A stretch of 21,836 nt of DNA from an uncultured Prevotellaceae bacterium. GTDB lineage: Bacteria; Bacteroidota; Bacteroidia; Bacteroidales; Bacteroidaceae. The stretch spans positions 1-21,836 of the forward strand of contig CACYKX010000025.1 of the NCBI GenBank assembly GCA_902775075.1, given 5' to 3'. The notes under the pieces were generated by a model. The model did no database searches. It saw nothing but the letters and a program-made list of their open reading frames with translations, and was not told the origin of the DNA. This document shows, one piece after another, positions 15,336 to 21,836 of the stretch. A program made the translations under genes and the position numbers. Position 1 is the first letter of the stretch, and every line of letters starts with the position of its first letter.

Positions 15336-16496
15336 ATGGAGAAGAAGTACATGAGTGGTGTTAACGGCAGCAATGCCAAGTGCGAGAACAATGGTTTTGG
15401 TGGCTACACATCGGCTACCAACAGCAAAGCCATGGAGGGTACGCAGTACCGCAAGTACCACAACCCTTATGGCGGTCACGGCTTCGCAGCTGAAGACGTC
15501 AATGCTCAACACGATCGCTGGGCAGGACGTAAGGTTGATCAAGTCGGGCGCGACAACAGTCTCAATGGACCGGACCGTATCGTCAACGGTCAAGCCATAC
15601 AGACCAAATACTGCCAGACGCCACAGAAAACGGTAGCAGCAGCCTTTGATGGCAATGGCTATCGTTATCAAGGACAGAAGCTGGAGGTGCCAAGCGACCA
15701 ATATGACGAGTGCGTCAGACTCATGCGACAGCGTATAGCCAATGGTGAAGTGCCAGGTGTGAACGATCCTTCCGAGGCAACGAATATTGTCAAGCGAGGC
15801 TCTTGTACCTATCAGCAGGCCGTAAACGTGGCTAAGGCAGGTACCATCGACTCCATCGTCTTCGACGTAAAGACACAAGCCGTTGGGTGCGCCTCTGCAG
15901 CTGGCTTCTCGTTCATCGTAGGAGCAGCTTACGCTATAGCGCATGGTGCATCTCCAACAGATGCCATTAAGGACTCTGCCATCTACGCAACGAAGGTAGG
16001 AGGACAGGCCTTGGTCTCGGGCGTTACTAGTTCACAGGTGCTTCGCACAGCCGTTGGCCGTGATGCCTTAGCACTCGTGCAACGTGGCACGAACAACATT
16101 GTGAAGGCTGCATGTCAGACCGAGATTGGTAAGGCCTTTGTCGAAAAGCTTGCAGGCGGATTCGTTGGCAAGGCAGTTGTTGGCGGTGCTGCTAAAAACG
16201 TGCTTGTACGCGGTTTGAGCAGTAATGCCATCACGGGTGCCGTCACACTTGCTGTCACCTCTATACCTGGGGCCATCGATGTTGCACGAGGTAAGAAGAG
16301 TGCCGGTGAGTTCGGTAAGGATGTGGCTTGCAACGCCTCTGGCATCGCTGCAGGTACAGGCGGATGGGCTACCGGTGCTGCAGTAGGTACTGCCATCTGC
16401 CCAGGAATCGGCACCGTCGTCGGTGGCATTGTAGGCGGTATAGCTGGCGGTGTGGCAGGCTCCTCGCTCATGCGCTCTTTCCTCAATCTGTTTTGA
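15336..16496 (+). CDS. Glycine-zipper membrane protein with possible nuclease-like N-terminal domain
   Basis: A 386-residue two-part protein. The first 180 residues are soluble and contain the conserved-looking block NGPDRIVNGQAIQTKYC (77-93), then LEVPSDQYD (116-124) and a helical segment. I recall similar uncharacterised proteins in many bacteria and phages. D80 with Q89-T-K91 fits a variant PD-(D/E/Q)xK spacing, but a nuclease call is only a guess. The rest is hydrophobic: likely membrane segments near 183-203 and 298-316, and a GxxxG-rich glycine zipper at 335-376. Such zippers insert into membranes and occur in pore-forming or channel-like proteins. There is no N-terminal signal peptide. 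A GGAGAAG sequence precedes the ATG at 15351, which may be the true start. A strong terminator follows, so this is the last gene of the cluster. Confidence 0.7.
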   Translation: MEKKYMSGVNGSNAKCENNGFGGYTSATNSKAMEGTQYRKYHNPYGGHGFAAEDVNAQHDRWAGRKVDQVGRDNSLNGPDRIVNGQAIQTKYCQTPQKTVAAAFDGNGYRYQGQKLEVPSDQYDECVRLMRQRIANGEVPGVNDPSEATNIVKRGSCTYQQAVNVAKAGTIDSIVFDVKTQAVGCASAAGFSFIVGAAYAIAHGASPTDAIKDSAIYATKVGGQALVSGVTSSQVLRTAVGRDALALVQRGTNNIVKAACQTEIGKAFVEKLAGGFVGKAVVGGAAKNVLVRGLSSNAITGAVTLAVTSIPGAIDVARGKKSAGEFGKDVACNASGIAAGTGGWATGAAVGTAICPGIGTVVGGIVGGIAGGVAGSSLMRSFLNLF

Positions 16497-16516
16497 GGAC
16501 AACAGCTACCATTGCA

Positions 16517-16556
16517 ACACAAGTGCAGAAGAATACACTTTCTTCTGTACTTGTGT
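16517..16556. terminator. Strong terminator hairpin
   Basis: The 17 bases at 16517-16533 pair with 16540-16556 through a continuous stem with one G-T wobble, around a 6-base loop. CGTTTTA follows. It lies 20 bases after the glycine-zipper gene and ends the plus-strand cluster. Confidence 0.8.
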
Positions 16557-16641
16557 CGTTTTATGCATTATCTTAAACAAGACACACATCTTAGCTTGAG
16601 TGTTGTTCCTAAAAATGTGTATAGAGATGATCTTATTGTAT

Positions 16642-16685
16642 CTGTCCCACATAGAGACAGGGGACGACTGGGACATGTGGGACAG
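16642..16685. repeat. GTCCCACAT dyad, possible origin-type site
   Basis: CTGTCCCACAT (16642-16652) is perfectly inverted as ATGTGGGACAG (16675-16685). Two further GGGAC motifs lie between the arms (16662-16666 and 16670-16674). The same GTCCC core is repeated inside the 3' end of the RecA-fold ATPase gene (17761-17800). It may be a binding site for a replication or mobilisation protein of the element. Confidence 0.5.
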
Positions 16686-16830
16686 AACTTCCATATCACT
16701 ACTTATAACCTTACTGAAGGAGAATGTCTTCTTGAAGCGTTGCCATTTCGTATTGATGTAAACTATTTTCCTATCTGTTAAAGCTTGCTTTCATAGAATC
16801 TATACCCACGAACTAACTCTAAAGCGACCA

Positions 16831-16879
16831 CCGATTTGCAAAATCGGTAAGCCTAATTACCGTTAACTTAAATTAACGG
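16831..16879 (-). repeat. Paired-hairpin element, copy B
   Basis: Reverse-oriented relative of the element at 463-512. Read on the minus strand: CCGTTAA/TTAACGG stem (7 bp, 6-base loop), the invariant 12-base linker, then CCGATTT/AAATCGG stem (7 bp, 3-base loop). Loops differ from copy A while both stems are preserved by compensating changes. The two copies bracket the whole plus-strand cargo in inverted orientation. Confidence 0.75.
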
Positions 16880-16986
16880 GTTTTCGCCCCATATGGAAGG
16901 CATGAAATGAAGCAAGCTCAGATGGGGAAAGCGACACATATTTGTAAAGAAAGCTGAAACATAAAGATAGAGTAGAAGCACATATG

Positions 16987-17685
16987 TTAGGGAGATCTCG
17001 CTTTCTCCTTAAGAGCCGCTACGAGCCAGTCGCCAATGTCTATCTTGGCTTCACGCTCAGCAGCTGATGACTGGCGTTCGAGCAGATCACACACGATTAC
17101 ACGTTTGGGTAAGAAGAATTTTTTGGACTTCTCCTTCCATTCATCATAGGCATCCACATCAGGAAAGACTATCACCGTACGGTTGCAGAGAGCGAACATG
17201 CGCTCAGGCTTGAAGTTTGCTTTGCCACCGACCGCCACCCAGACATATTCAGGAAAGACAAGGGAGCCGAGCAAGACCGTCTTTTCAGATTCAACGAGAG
17301 CTACTGCCTTTCTAATGTCATCGCTTCGAAGCAGATGCTCGCCGAAGAGGCACTGACTAACAGAAAAGTCCTCCGGCAACAGTCCTTTTCGTCGAAGTCG
17401 GGAGTGGACCCAATCAGCAGCCAGCCCTGTCTTGACTCTGTGCCCGGTATTTCTGTCATAGTGCATAATTTTTCCCGTCCGGACATTGCCGTTGAAGTCC
17501 AACTGCCAATAGATGATGCCTCCGTCGCGGGTTGAACCGATGAGATAACGACAAAGCAGGCATTCAAGCTCTGCCACACTAACATGACATCTCTCCCGAA
17601 GGAAACGGAAGAAATCATTTTCCATACTCCATGAACTGACTACATAATCAAAGGGGAGGTAATGGATTATCTCAGAATGGCACAT
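16987..17685 (-). CDS. DUF6371-like toprim protein (primase-like)
   Basis: A 232-residue protein resembling the C-terminal part of DUF6371/CHC2-type primase-like proteins of Bacteroidota mobile elements. It has a Trp/Tyr-rich beta segment (RDGGIIYWQLDFNG, 53-66) followed by a toprim-like domain: VALVESEKT (128-136, with the conserved Glu) and VIVFPDVDAYDEW (171-183, with the DxD). The N-terminal zinc finger usual in this family is missing, so the protein is shorter than typical. The frame extends to an ATG at 17718, but ATG 17685 is preceded at 5 bases by an AAGGAGG Shine-Dalgarno, so I chose it. It overlaps the upstream ATPase gene by 14 bases, consistent with coupled expression. Likely role: priming replication of the element. 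Confidence 0.7.
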   Translation of the reverse strand: MCHSEIIHYLPFDYVVSSWSMENDFFRFLRERCHVSVAELECLLCRYLIGSTRDGGIIYWQLDFNGNVRTGKIMHYDRNTGHRVKTGLAADWVHSRLRRKGLLPEDFSVSQCLFGEHLLRSDDIRKAVALVESEKTVLLGSLVFPEYVWVAVGGKANFKPERMFALCNRTVIVFPDVDAYDEWKEKSKKFFLPKRVIVCDLLERQSSAAEREAKIDIGDWLVAALKEKARSP

Positions 17686-18904
17686 CTTCACCTCCTTCCG
17701 TAGTAGAGTCAAGGACAAGGCTGTTGTCGCTGTGCTCCAGCAATGACTGCCCTATGTGCTGTCCCAGTTGTCCCTGCTGTCCCGTGTCTCCTGCTGGGAC
17801 ATCTTTCTTTGAACCGTCACAAACTTCCTGCCTGATACGTCCAACGGCAGACTTCGAAATGCCAAGTTCACGACTGATGTCACGAACGGACAGTCCTTCA
17901 CTCACACGCTTCTTTACCTCCATTTTCAGCTCCTCCCGATTTTGCTCTTTCAGATGTTCATGCTCAGGCGAGTCGTGGAGATAGACAAAGTGCAGAAGCG
18001 CACCATCCTTCTCTATGCGATATACTCTCACGTTGTCCGTTCCATATTGAATACTACAATTGCGCACTTTAATCTGTTTGAGGTATCGAAAGCCGGTTCC
18101 TTGCGCACTGGTACCGAGGGCAAAACAACTGTCGATAAAGTTGAACAGTTTCTTCGATCCCGCTAAGTCGTTCTGCGTAATCACCCGACTCATGTCACGT
18201 TTTGGCGTATGGGCTATGATGAGGATGGAGAAGCCGTATTTGTTCTTCAAAGCCCTGAGATTTTGGACCAGTTTGGCCGCATCATCACCTTTCTCCATCT
18301 GCATGCACAGGATGGAGATATTGTCGATGATAATGATGTTAGCCTCACAGACAACTGCCGCCTTTTCAATATCTCGAATTACGGCCTCCTCGAAAGGCAT
18401 GTCGAGATTGGCAAGGTTGTCTGGATCCAATGACACACGATAAAGAGTTGGTGGAAAATAGTGCAAGTTGCCTTGGCCGTCGGTATAGCGCAGCTGGAAC
18501 TGCTTGTCAGAAAGTTCAAAATCAAAGTACAGCACCTTATAGTTCTTTGCTATGTCCTCAGCAATCTGTACAGCAAGAATGCTTTTGCCGGCATTAGAGT
18601 CGGCAAAGAGGCACCCTATTTCCCCTTCGAACCAAAATGGACCGAATAACTCCTTCGGATTGCTTCGCAGGCTGGCCTCGCTCATAGCCTGATTAACGCT
18701 CTTGATGGACAATACTCCCACGTTGGAAGGTATGCCATCAGCATTTTGCTGGGCTCTCCCCAACTCTATGCCAAGCATCTTCACACGGTTTGCTGACAAC
18801 GAGGAAGGAGAAGGAGCCTCGACTTTGTCCTGCTTTACGACATATTCTACGTATCGCTTGCTATCCAAGTCGTAGAGGCCATTGATACAGTTTCTTAAGT
18901 TCAT
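17672..18904 (-). CDS. RecA-fold AAA_25-type ATPase, RepA-like
   Basis: A 410-residue cytoplasmic ATPase of the RepA/AAA_25 group that accompanies primase-like genes in Bacteroidota mobile elements. It has Walker A ADSNAGKS (101-108, the first Gly replaced by Ala), KVLYFDFELSD (123-133), Walker B NIIIIDNIS (189-197) and ILIIAHTPKR (227-236). Residues about 337-358 form a helix-turn-helix (SVRDISRELGISKSAVGRI), so the protein probably also binds DNA. The C-terminal tail is Gly/Gln-rich, and its codons create GTCCC repeats. Start and upstream stop overlap in an ATGA. Likely role: replicative helicase or initiator of the element, working with the downstream toprim protein. Confidence 0.82.
   Translation of the reverse strand: MNLRNCINGLYDLDSKRYVEYVVKQDKVEAPSPSSLSANRVKMLGIELGRAQQNADGIPSNVGVLSIKSVNQAMSEASLRSNPKELFGPFWFEGEIGCLFADSNAGKSILAVQIAEDIAKNYKVLYFDFELSDKQFQLRYTDGQGNLHYFPPTLYRVSLDPDNLANLDMPFEEAVIRDIEKAAVVCEANIIIIDNISILCMQMEKGDDAAKLVQNLRALKNKYGFSILIIAHTPKRDMSRVITQNDLAGSKKLFNFIDSCFALGTSAQGTGFRYLKQIKVRNCSIQYGTDNVRVYRIEKDGALLHFVYLHDSPEHEHLKEQNREELKMEVKKRVSEGLSVRDISRELGISKSAVGRIRQEVCDGSKKDVPAGDTGQQGQLGQHIGQSLLEHSDNSLVLDSTTEGGEDVPF
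17691..17697 (-). promoter_or_regulatory. Shine-Dalgarno of the toprim gene
   Basis: AAGGAGG on the minus strand, 5 bases before ATG 17685. It lies within the end of the preceding gene and is unusual in a window where most genes lack such a site. It decides the start of the toprim protein. Confidence 0.75.
17761..17800. repeat. GTCCC iteron-like repeats inside the ATPase gene
   Basis: GTCCC occurs at 17761, 17770 and 17779, exactly 9 bases apart, and inverted as GGGAC at 17796-17800. The period equals three codons and encodes the G-Q-x repeats of the ATPase tail, so it may be only a protein repeat. The same core in the noncoding dyad at 16642-16685 raises the possibility of DNA-level function. 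Confidence 0.45.
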
Positions 18905-19278
18905 TTCCAGCCTCCTTTCTTGGCGAGCCCACTTCGCTTGCTATTGATGTAAGACATGGCATCACGCTCCAGGTCCTGGACCGACTTGTGATGAGTACTA
19001 TTGTTGAGCCACTCATCTATCTCTGCTTTGTTGAAGAGGATGCTCTTCCCTCTCTTATGGAAGGGAATCTTCTTGGCACTGGTCCAGCCATAGATGGTCT
19101 GCTCAGCGGGATGATTGGGCAGGTAGTCTATCAAGGCCGACACATTGAACCACTGTGGCTCGGTCGATTTCTCGGAAGGCATCAGCTTATCCACCTTCTC
19201 ACCTAACTCTTTGAGCTTTTCAATCATATCCACCATCAATTGGGGCATGTCGTTGAATGTAATCTGATTTTGCATCAT
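18901..19278 (-). CDS. Helix-turn-helix (excisionase/MerR-like) protein
   Basis: A 125-residue protein. After a short coiled-coil-like N-terminus (about 12-35), residues about 43-91 form the HTH_17/excisionase-type winged helix: WFNVSALIDYLP, then TIYGW, then a basic wing and FNKAEIDEWL. Proteins of this type serve as recombination-directionality factors or replication/mobilisation regulators in Bacteroidota elements. Its stop overlaps the ATPase start, so the two are coupled. The second Met (19275) is an equally possible start. Upstream lie a -7 element, TGTGTGGCT repeats and an 11-bp dyad that may be its own binding sites. Confidence 0.82.
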   Translation of the reverse strand: MMQNQITFNDMPQLMVDMIEKLKELGEKVDKLMPSEKSTEPQWFNVSALIDYLPNHPAEQTIYGWTSAKKIPFHKRGKSILFNKAEIDEWLNNSTHHKSVQDLERDAMSYINSKRSGLAKKGGWK

Positions 19279-19312
19279 GATTTTGTCCTTTTAATTAGTA
19301 AATCTCTGTATG

Positions 19313-19320
19313 CAAAATTA
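19313..19320 (-). promoter_or_regulatory. Possible -7 element of the HTH-ATPase-toprim operon
   Basis: TAATTTTG on the minus strand is a perfect TAnnTTTG match, 34 bases upstream of the HTH gene. No good TTTG -33 element is visible at the right distance; the TGTGTGGCT repeats occupy that position, so an activator may substitute for it. Confidence 0.4.
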
Positions 19321-19330
19321 GCAATGTCTT

Positions 19331-19359
19331 TGTGTGGCTCTGTGTGGCTTTTTGTGGGA
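19331..19359. repeat. TGTGTGGCT direct repeats
   Basis: TGTGTGGCT occurs at 19331-19339 and 19341-19349, with a partial third copy (TTGTGGG) near 19353-19359. A similar CTGTGGCTT lies near 19459. The 10-base spacing equals about one helical turn, as expected for cooperative protein binding upstream of the HTH gene. Confidence 0.5.
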
Positions 19360-19367
19360 ATATAAAG

Positions 19368-19417
19368 ATATCGGATATACCAACTACTTGATAATGAGCA
19401 GTTAGCATATCCGATAT
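19368..19417. promoter_or_regulatory. Dyad upstream of the HTH gene, likely operator
   Basis: ATATCGGATAT (19368-19378) is perfectly inverted as ATATCCGATAT (19407-19417), with 28 bases between. The half-sites are about four helical turns apart (39 bases start to start), which would suit two protein dimers on one DNA face, or a hairpin at the end of the 19473-19871 transcript. Confidence 0.5.
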
Positions 19418-19472
19418 TTGTTAATATGTATAAGGATTGTGGAAGTATGCCTTTTTTCTGTGGCTTTTGTCC

Positions 19473-19871
19473 TTATAAGGCTCTCTTTATGGCTTCCTTT
19501 ATCTGTTCAACGAATATTTTGTTCTTTTCTGAGGCTGTAACACTAAGGAAATCCTTGTGATGCTTATCGTAGTAGTCGGCAGCAATACCACATACTTCCA
19601 ACACACCCAAGACCCAATGACGGGCATAGTTGGCAGGAGTAATGGTGAGGGATACCGCATAGATCATATAGCAGATTCTTTGATTCTCACGGGGCAGCGG
19701 ACACACTGCATCTTTAGCCACTTGCAAATTCATGAAGTTGACAAAGACACTTCCCGGCATATCCCGAAACTGGCGACCATTACAGGTCTGATAGATAGCA
19801 ACGCAAACGCCCAAGTCAACGATGTCTTTCAACTTCGCTGTTTCCTTCAATAGGAGAATCTCGTTATTCAT
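19473..19871 (-). CDS. Uncharacterised mobile-element protein
   Basis: A 132-residue protein that I do not recognise. It is predicted mostly helical, with several Cys (C23, C30, C57, C67, C94) that do not form a clear zinc motif, and no signal peptide or obvious membrane helix. Its ATG overlaps the stop of the preceding gene by 4 bases, so the two are translationally coupled and probably work together. It is followed by a 194-base regulatory gap before the HTH gene. Function unknown. Confidence 0.65.
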   Translation of the reverse strand: MNNEILLLKETAKLKDIVDLGVCVAIYQTCNGRQFRDMPGSVFVNFMNLQVAKDAVCPLPRENQRICYMIYAVSLTITPANYARHWVLGVLEVCGIAADYYDKHHKDFLSVTASEKNKIFVEQIKEAIKRAL

Positions 19872-20500
19872 GTGCCGACCTCCTTTTCCATTCGCTTAGC
19901 ATCTGCCATAATCGACTGTGCTATGTGTGCTATCTTATCAATCAAGATTTCCAGGAACTGTATCTCAAAGTAGTACACATGGGCACACCTATCCATCACT
20001 TCCCTGTATATGTCAAATTGTTTCTCCACCAACTCATGAGCCTTGTAATAATCTTCTCTACTTTGGTCGCACTTCTTGTCCAACTGAATGAATTCCGGTG
20101 TGTCGAAAGGCATCATGTCCAGTCGGTTGCTCTCTGACTGATATTGTATCCAAAGCTTTGTTGCAGCCTCTTCCACAACTCTCAATTCTTTCAGATTGAT
20201 GTCATCACGTTCCTTCGCAATACGCTTATAATCCACCTGTTTCCAAATCTGAAGATCCAAGGACTTGAAAGCAGAAAAGGCATCCAGCAGTTTCCCGTTG
20301 CTTACGATAAGGGCATGTATCTCCTCTTGCGCCTGTTTCTCCGCGGCATCAATCAGATGGTTCGTATATTGAAAATCAGCAAAGAACTCCCCGAGAACAG
20401 AAGCATCCTCGAACACGATTTCTTCGGGTGCTTTCTTGGAAAGTATCGTTCTATTCACCAATAGCAGGCGATTGGTTATCTCTTCAATAAGGTTTGCCAT
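19868..20500 (-). CDS. Uncharacterised helical protein
   Basis: A 210-residue, highly charged and almost entirely helical protein, with heptad-like stretches around residues 45-75, 95-125 and 140-190 that suggest coiled coils. There is no enzyme motif, signal peptide or membrane segment. It starts 12 bases after the integrase stop and overlaps the next gene by 4 bases, so integrase, this protein and the 132-residue protein form one transcript. Its position invites a role in recombination or in maintenance of the element, but the sequence does not show one. Confidence 0.65.
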   Translation of the reverse strand: MANLIEEITNRLLLVNRTILSKKAPEEIVFEDASVLGEFFADFQYTNHLIDAAEKQAQEEIHALIVSNGKLLDAFSAFKSLDLQIWKQVDYKRIAKERDDINLKELRVVEEAATKLWIQYQSESNRLDMMPFDTPEFIQLDKKCDQSREDYYKAHELVEKQFDIYREVMDRCAHVYYFEIQFLEILIDKIAHIAQSIMADAKRMEKEVGT

Positions 20501-20512
20501 GTGCGGTAAATT

Positions 20513-21775
20513 TTATGATTTTGTTAAGTCCATGTCAATCTTGATGGCATTCGCAGCATTCTCTTTCTTTTTATCGACCACCTTGGTATATAGCTGTGTT
20601 GTTCTCACGTTGGTATGTCCGAGCATCTTGCTTACCGTATAGATGTCGGTACCATTGGCCAGCTGCAACGTGGCGTAGGTGTGACGGAAGCAGTGGAACG
20701 TGATATGTTTGGTGATGCCAGCTGATCGAATCCACCGCTGCAGCGGCTTAGAAATCCAAGAGGGATCCGGCAAGCCTTCAAAAACAAGCCTGTTGCCTTC
20801 CTGCCGTTCTCCACATAGTTCATAAGCCTGAGCGGATATAGGCATGTACTCCACACCATGCGTCTTACGCTGTGTGAAGTCGAGCCTAAAACGATTACCA
20901 GCCTCTACCACTTCCTGCCACGTCATTAGTTTGATATCGACATGACGAAGGCCAGTAAGAGCGGAGAAAAGTGCAGCCCGTTTAATGACGGGAATGTCGC
21001 AGGGGGTGTGCGCAAGGGTATTGAGCTCCTCAAGGGTAAGATGTTCGCGCCGACTTTCCTGTTCGGGAATACCCTTCACCTTAGCGGCAAGGTCCACCTT
21101 GAGGTAGCCATCCACAAAAGCTTGCTTCAGTCCTGCCTTGAAGATGGCAAAATAAGTAGAGGCCGTATTCTGCGATATCGTACCTGACTTATTGCCGCCC
21201 ATAGGAGCATACAGTATGAAGAACTTGAAGTTCTCTATCATGCCCAGGTCAATATCCCTGAAGAGTATTGTGTCGCCATTAGCATAAACCTTCAGCAACT
21301 CATAGACACGTCCCCAGTTGGTAATGATAGAGTCGGAACTGTTCCGGTGCCTTTTTTCGGAAACCTGTTTGAAGTAAGGAATGAAGTTTTGCATCGACCG
21401 CTCGTTTTGTGCTGCCTGCTCTGCCTCGTTGTCCGTATAGAGTGCGGCATTGTCGTATTCACGTTGTCGCAAGGCTCTCACCTTGTCGGCATAGTGGCAC
21501 GCCTCATTATCCATATCCGAGCGGCATACGATGACACCATTGATGTCCCGCTTGGGTTTGTACGACACAGAACCTTCGGCATTGGGTCGTGATGGCCGGC
21601 TCTTATCCCATACAGGGGTCGTGATGGTACGGTTCAATGCCTCTTTGTGCCGCGACGGCTTGGCGCCGGGATAGGCAAATACTGGGTAGCTCTCAATGAT
21701 GAGATACCATTCTTCACGATACTCCGACTTTCGGAGTTTTACCGTGCATTTGGTGTTGGGGAGTGGTTTCTTCAT
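20513..21775 (-). CDS. Tyrosine recombinase (integrase) of the mobile element
   Basis: A 420-residue site-specific recombinase of the phage-integrase family, of the long Bacteroidota type with an N-terminal arm-binding domain (about 1-115) and a SAM-like core-binding domain (about 120-235). The catalytic domain has the full set: R277 in TGLRHVD, K304 in TQRKTHG, H361 and R364 in HCFRHTYATL, H387 in MLGHTNVRTT and the nucleophile Y396. It should be active in integrating and excising the element. Its ATG overlaps by 4 bases the stop of a gene that runs off the right edge, so it is not the first gene of its operon. No att site could be identified in the window. Confidence 0.92.
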   Translation of the reverse strand: MKKPLPNTKCTVKLRKSEYREEWYLIIESYPVFAYPGAKPSRHKEALNRTITTPVWDKSRPSRPNAEGSVSYKPKRDINGVIVCRSDMDNEACHYADKVRALRQREYDNAALYTDNEAEQAAQNERSMQNFIPYFKQVSEKRHRNSSDSIITNWGRVYELLKVYANGDTILFRDIDLGMIENFKFFILYAPMGGNKSGTISQNTASTYFAIFKAGLKQAFVDGYLKVDLAAKVKGIPEQESRREHLTLEELNTLAHTPCDIPVIKRAALFSALTGLRHVDIKLMTWQEVVEAGNRFRLDFTQRKTHGVEYMPISAQAYELCGERQEGNRLVFEGLPDPSWISKPLQRWIRSAGITKHITFHCFRHTYATLQLANGTDIYTVSKMLGHTNVRTTQLYTKVVDKKKENAANAIKIDMDLTKS

Positions 21776-21836
21776 GACTTCACAACATCTTTATAAAGGT
21801 GATCAATATCTTCTTTGGGCGCATAGACGAAGTTGC
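21772..21836 (-). CDS. C-terminal end of a truncated gene at the right edge
   Basis: The minus-strand frame entering from the right edge encodes about 20 residues (ending HLYKDVVKS) and stops in an ATGA overlap with the integrase start. Such overlap is typical of coupled genes and is the main reason to believe it is real. Too little is present to name it; a further recombinase or an accessory integration protein would fit the position. Confidence 0.5.
   Translation of the reverse strand, partial: NFVYAPKEDIDHLYKDVVKS

Larger units (their letters stand above)
16497..16986. other. Noncoding gap between converging gene clusters
   Basis: About 490 bases separate the ends of the plus-strand cluster and the minus-strand mobile-element module. 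I see no gene here. It holds the terminator at 16517-16556, the GTCCCACAT dyad at 16642-16685, the paired-hairpin element at 16831-16879, and a bulged hairpin (CCCCAT near 16887 with ATGGGG near 16922). This density of secondary structure beside rep-like genes suits an origin of replication or transfer, but that is inference. Confidence 0.55.

Noticed and set aside
16512..16781. Open frame of 89 codons in the convergent gap
   Set aside because: It starts at the terminator hairpin and runs through the GTCCCACAT dyad; no start signal or motif.
1..21836. CRISPR array, tRNA or rRNA genes, IS transposase, relaxase
   Set aside because: Looked for and not seen. The GTCCC repeats are too short and partly coding to be CRISPR, and no cloverleaf or transposase motif was found.

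Overview
The window looks like an accessory or mobile region of a Bacteroidota genome, most likely Bacteroides or Prevotella-like. Evidence: perfect or near-perfect TAnnTTTG promoter elements, mostly absent Shine-Dalgarno sequences, two WYL proteins of the Bacteroidota type, and a minus-strand tyrosine integrase / excisionase-like HTH / RecA-fold ATPase / DUF6371-like primase set typical of mobile elements in that phylum. No rRNA, tRNA, CRISPR array or IS transposase was seen.

Layout. (1) 1-863 is AT-rich and carries no convincing gene; it holds a possible promoter, two hairpins and an unusual paired-hairpin element (463-512). (2) 864-9693 is a tight four-gene plus-strand operon: WYL regulator, 1598-aa protein (zinc ribbon, helical repeats, Ig-like segment, STAND-like ATPase, winged helix), 598-aa AAA ATPase with a HEPN-like RHMFNH motif and an OB-like C-terminus, and a second WYL regulator. 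I read this as a candidate, possibly undescribed, regulated defence or conflict system. (3) 9746-9793 is a long dyad overlapping a good promoter. (4) 9812-16496 is a second plus-strand cluster: small basic protein, two tandem paralogues of unknown function, a Pif1/RecD-like helicase with a long helical tail, a DUF3825 protein with an internal N-terminal repeat, and a glycine-zipper membrane protein. (5) 16497-16986 is noncoding between converging genes and holds a strong terminator, a GTCCCACAT dyad and a second, reverse-oriented copy of the paired-hairpin element. (6) 16987-21836 is a minus-strand mobile-element module: DUF6371-like toprim protein, RecA-fold ATPase, HTH protein, two uncharacterised genes, a tyrosine integrase, and the last codons of another gene running off the right edge.

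How the parts may work together (inference): the right-hand module supplies integration, excision and probably replication initiation. The plus-strand clusters look like cargo. WYL proteins commonly control defence genes, so two WYL genes bracketing two ATPases, one with a putative HEPN RNase site, suggest a sensor/effector system under tight control. The second cluster joins a DNA helicase, a putative RNA-associated domain and a membrane-inserting protein, and could be a separate conflict system or part of the element's own biology. All functional assignments come from motif reading alone, without a database search.
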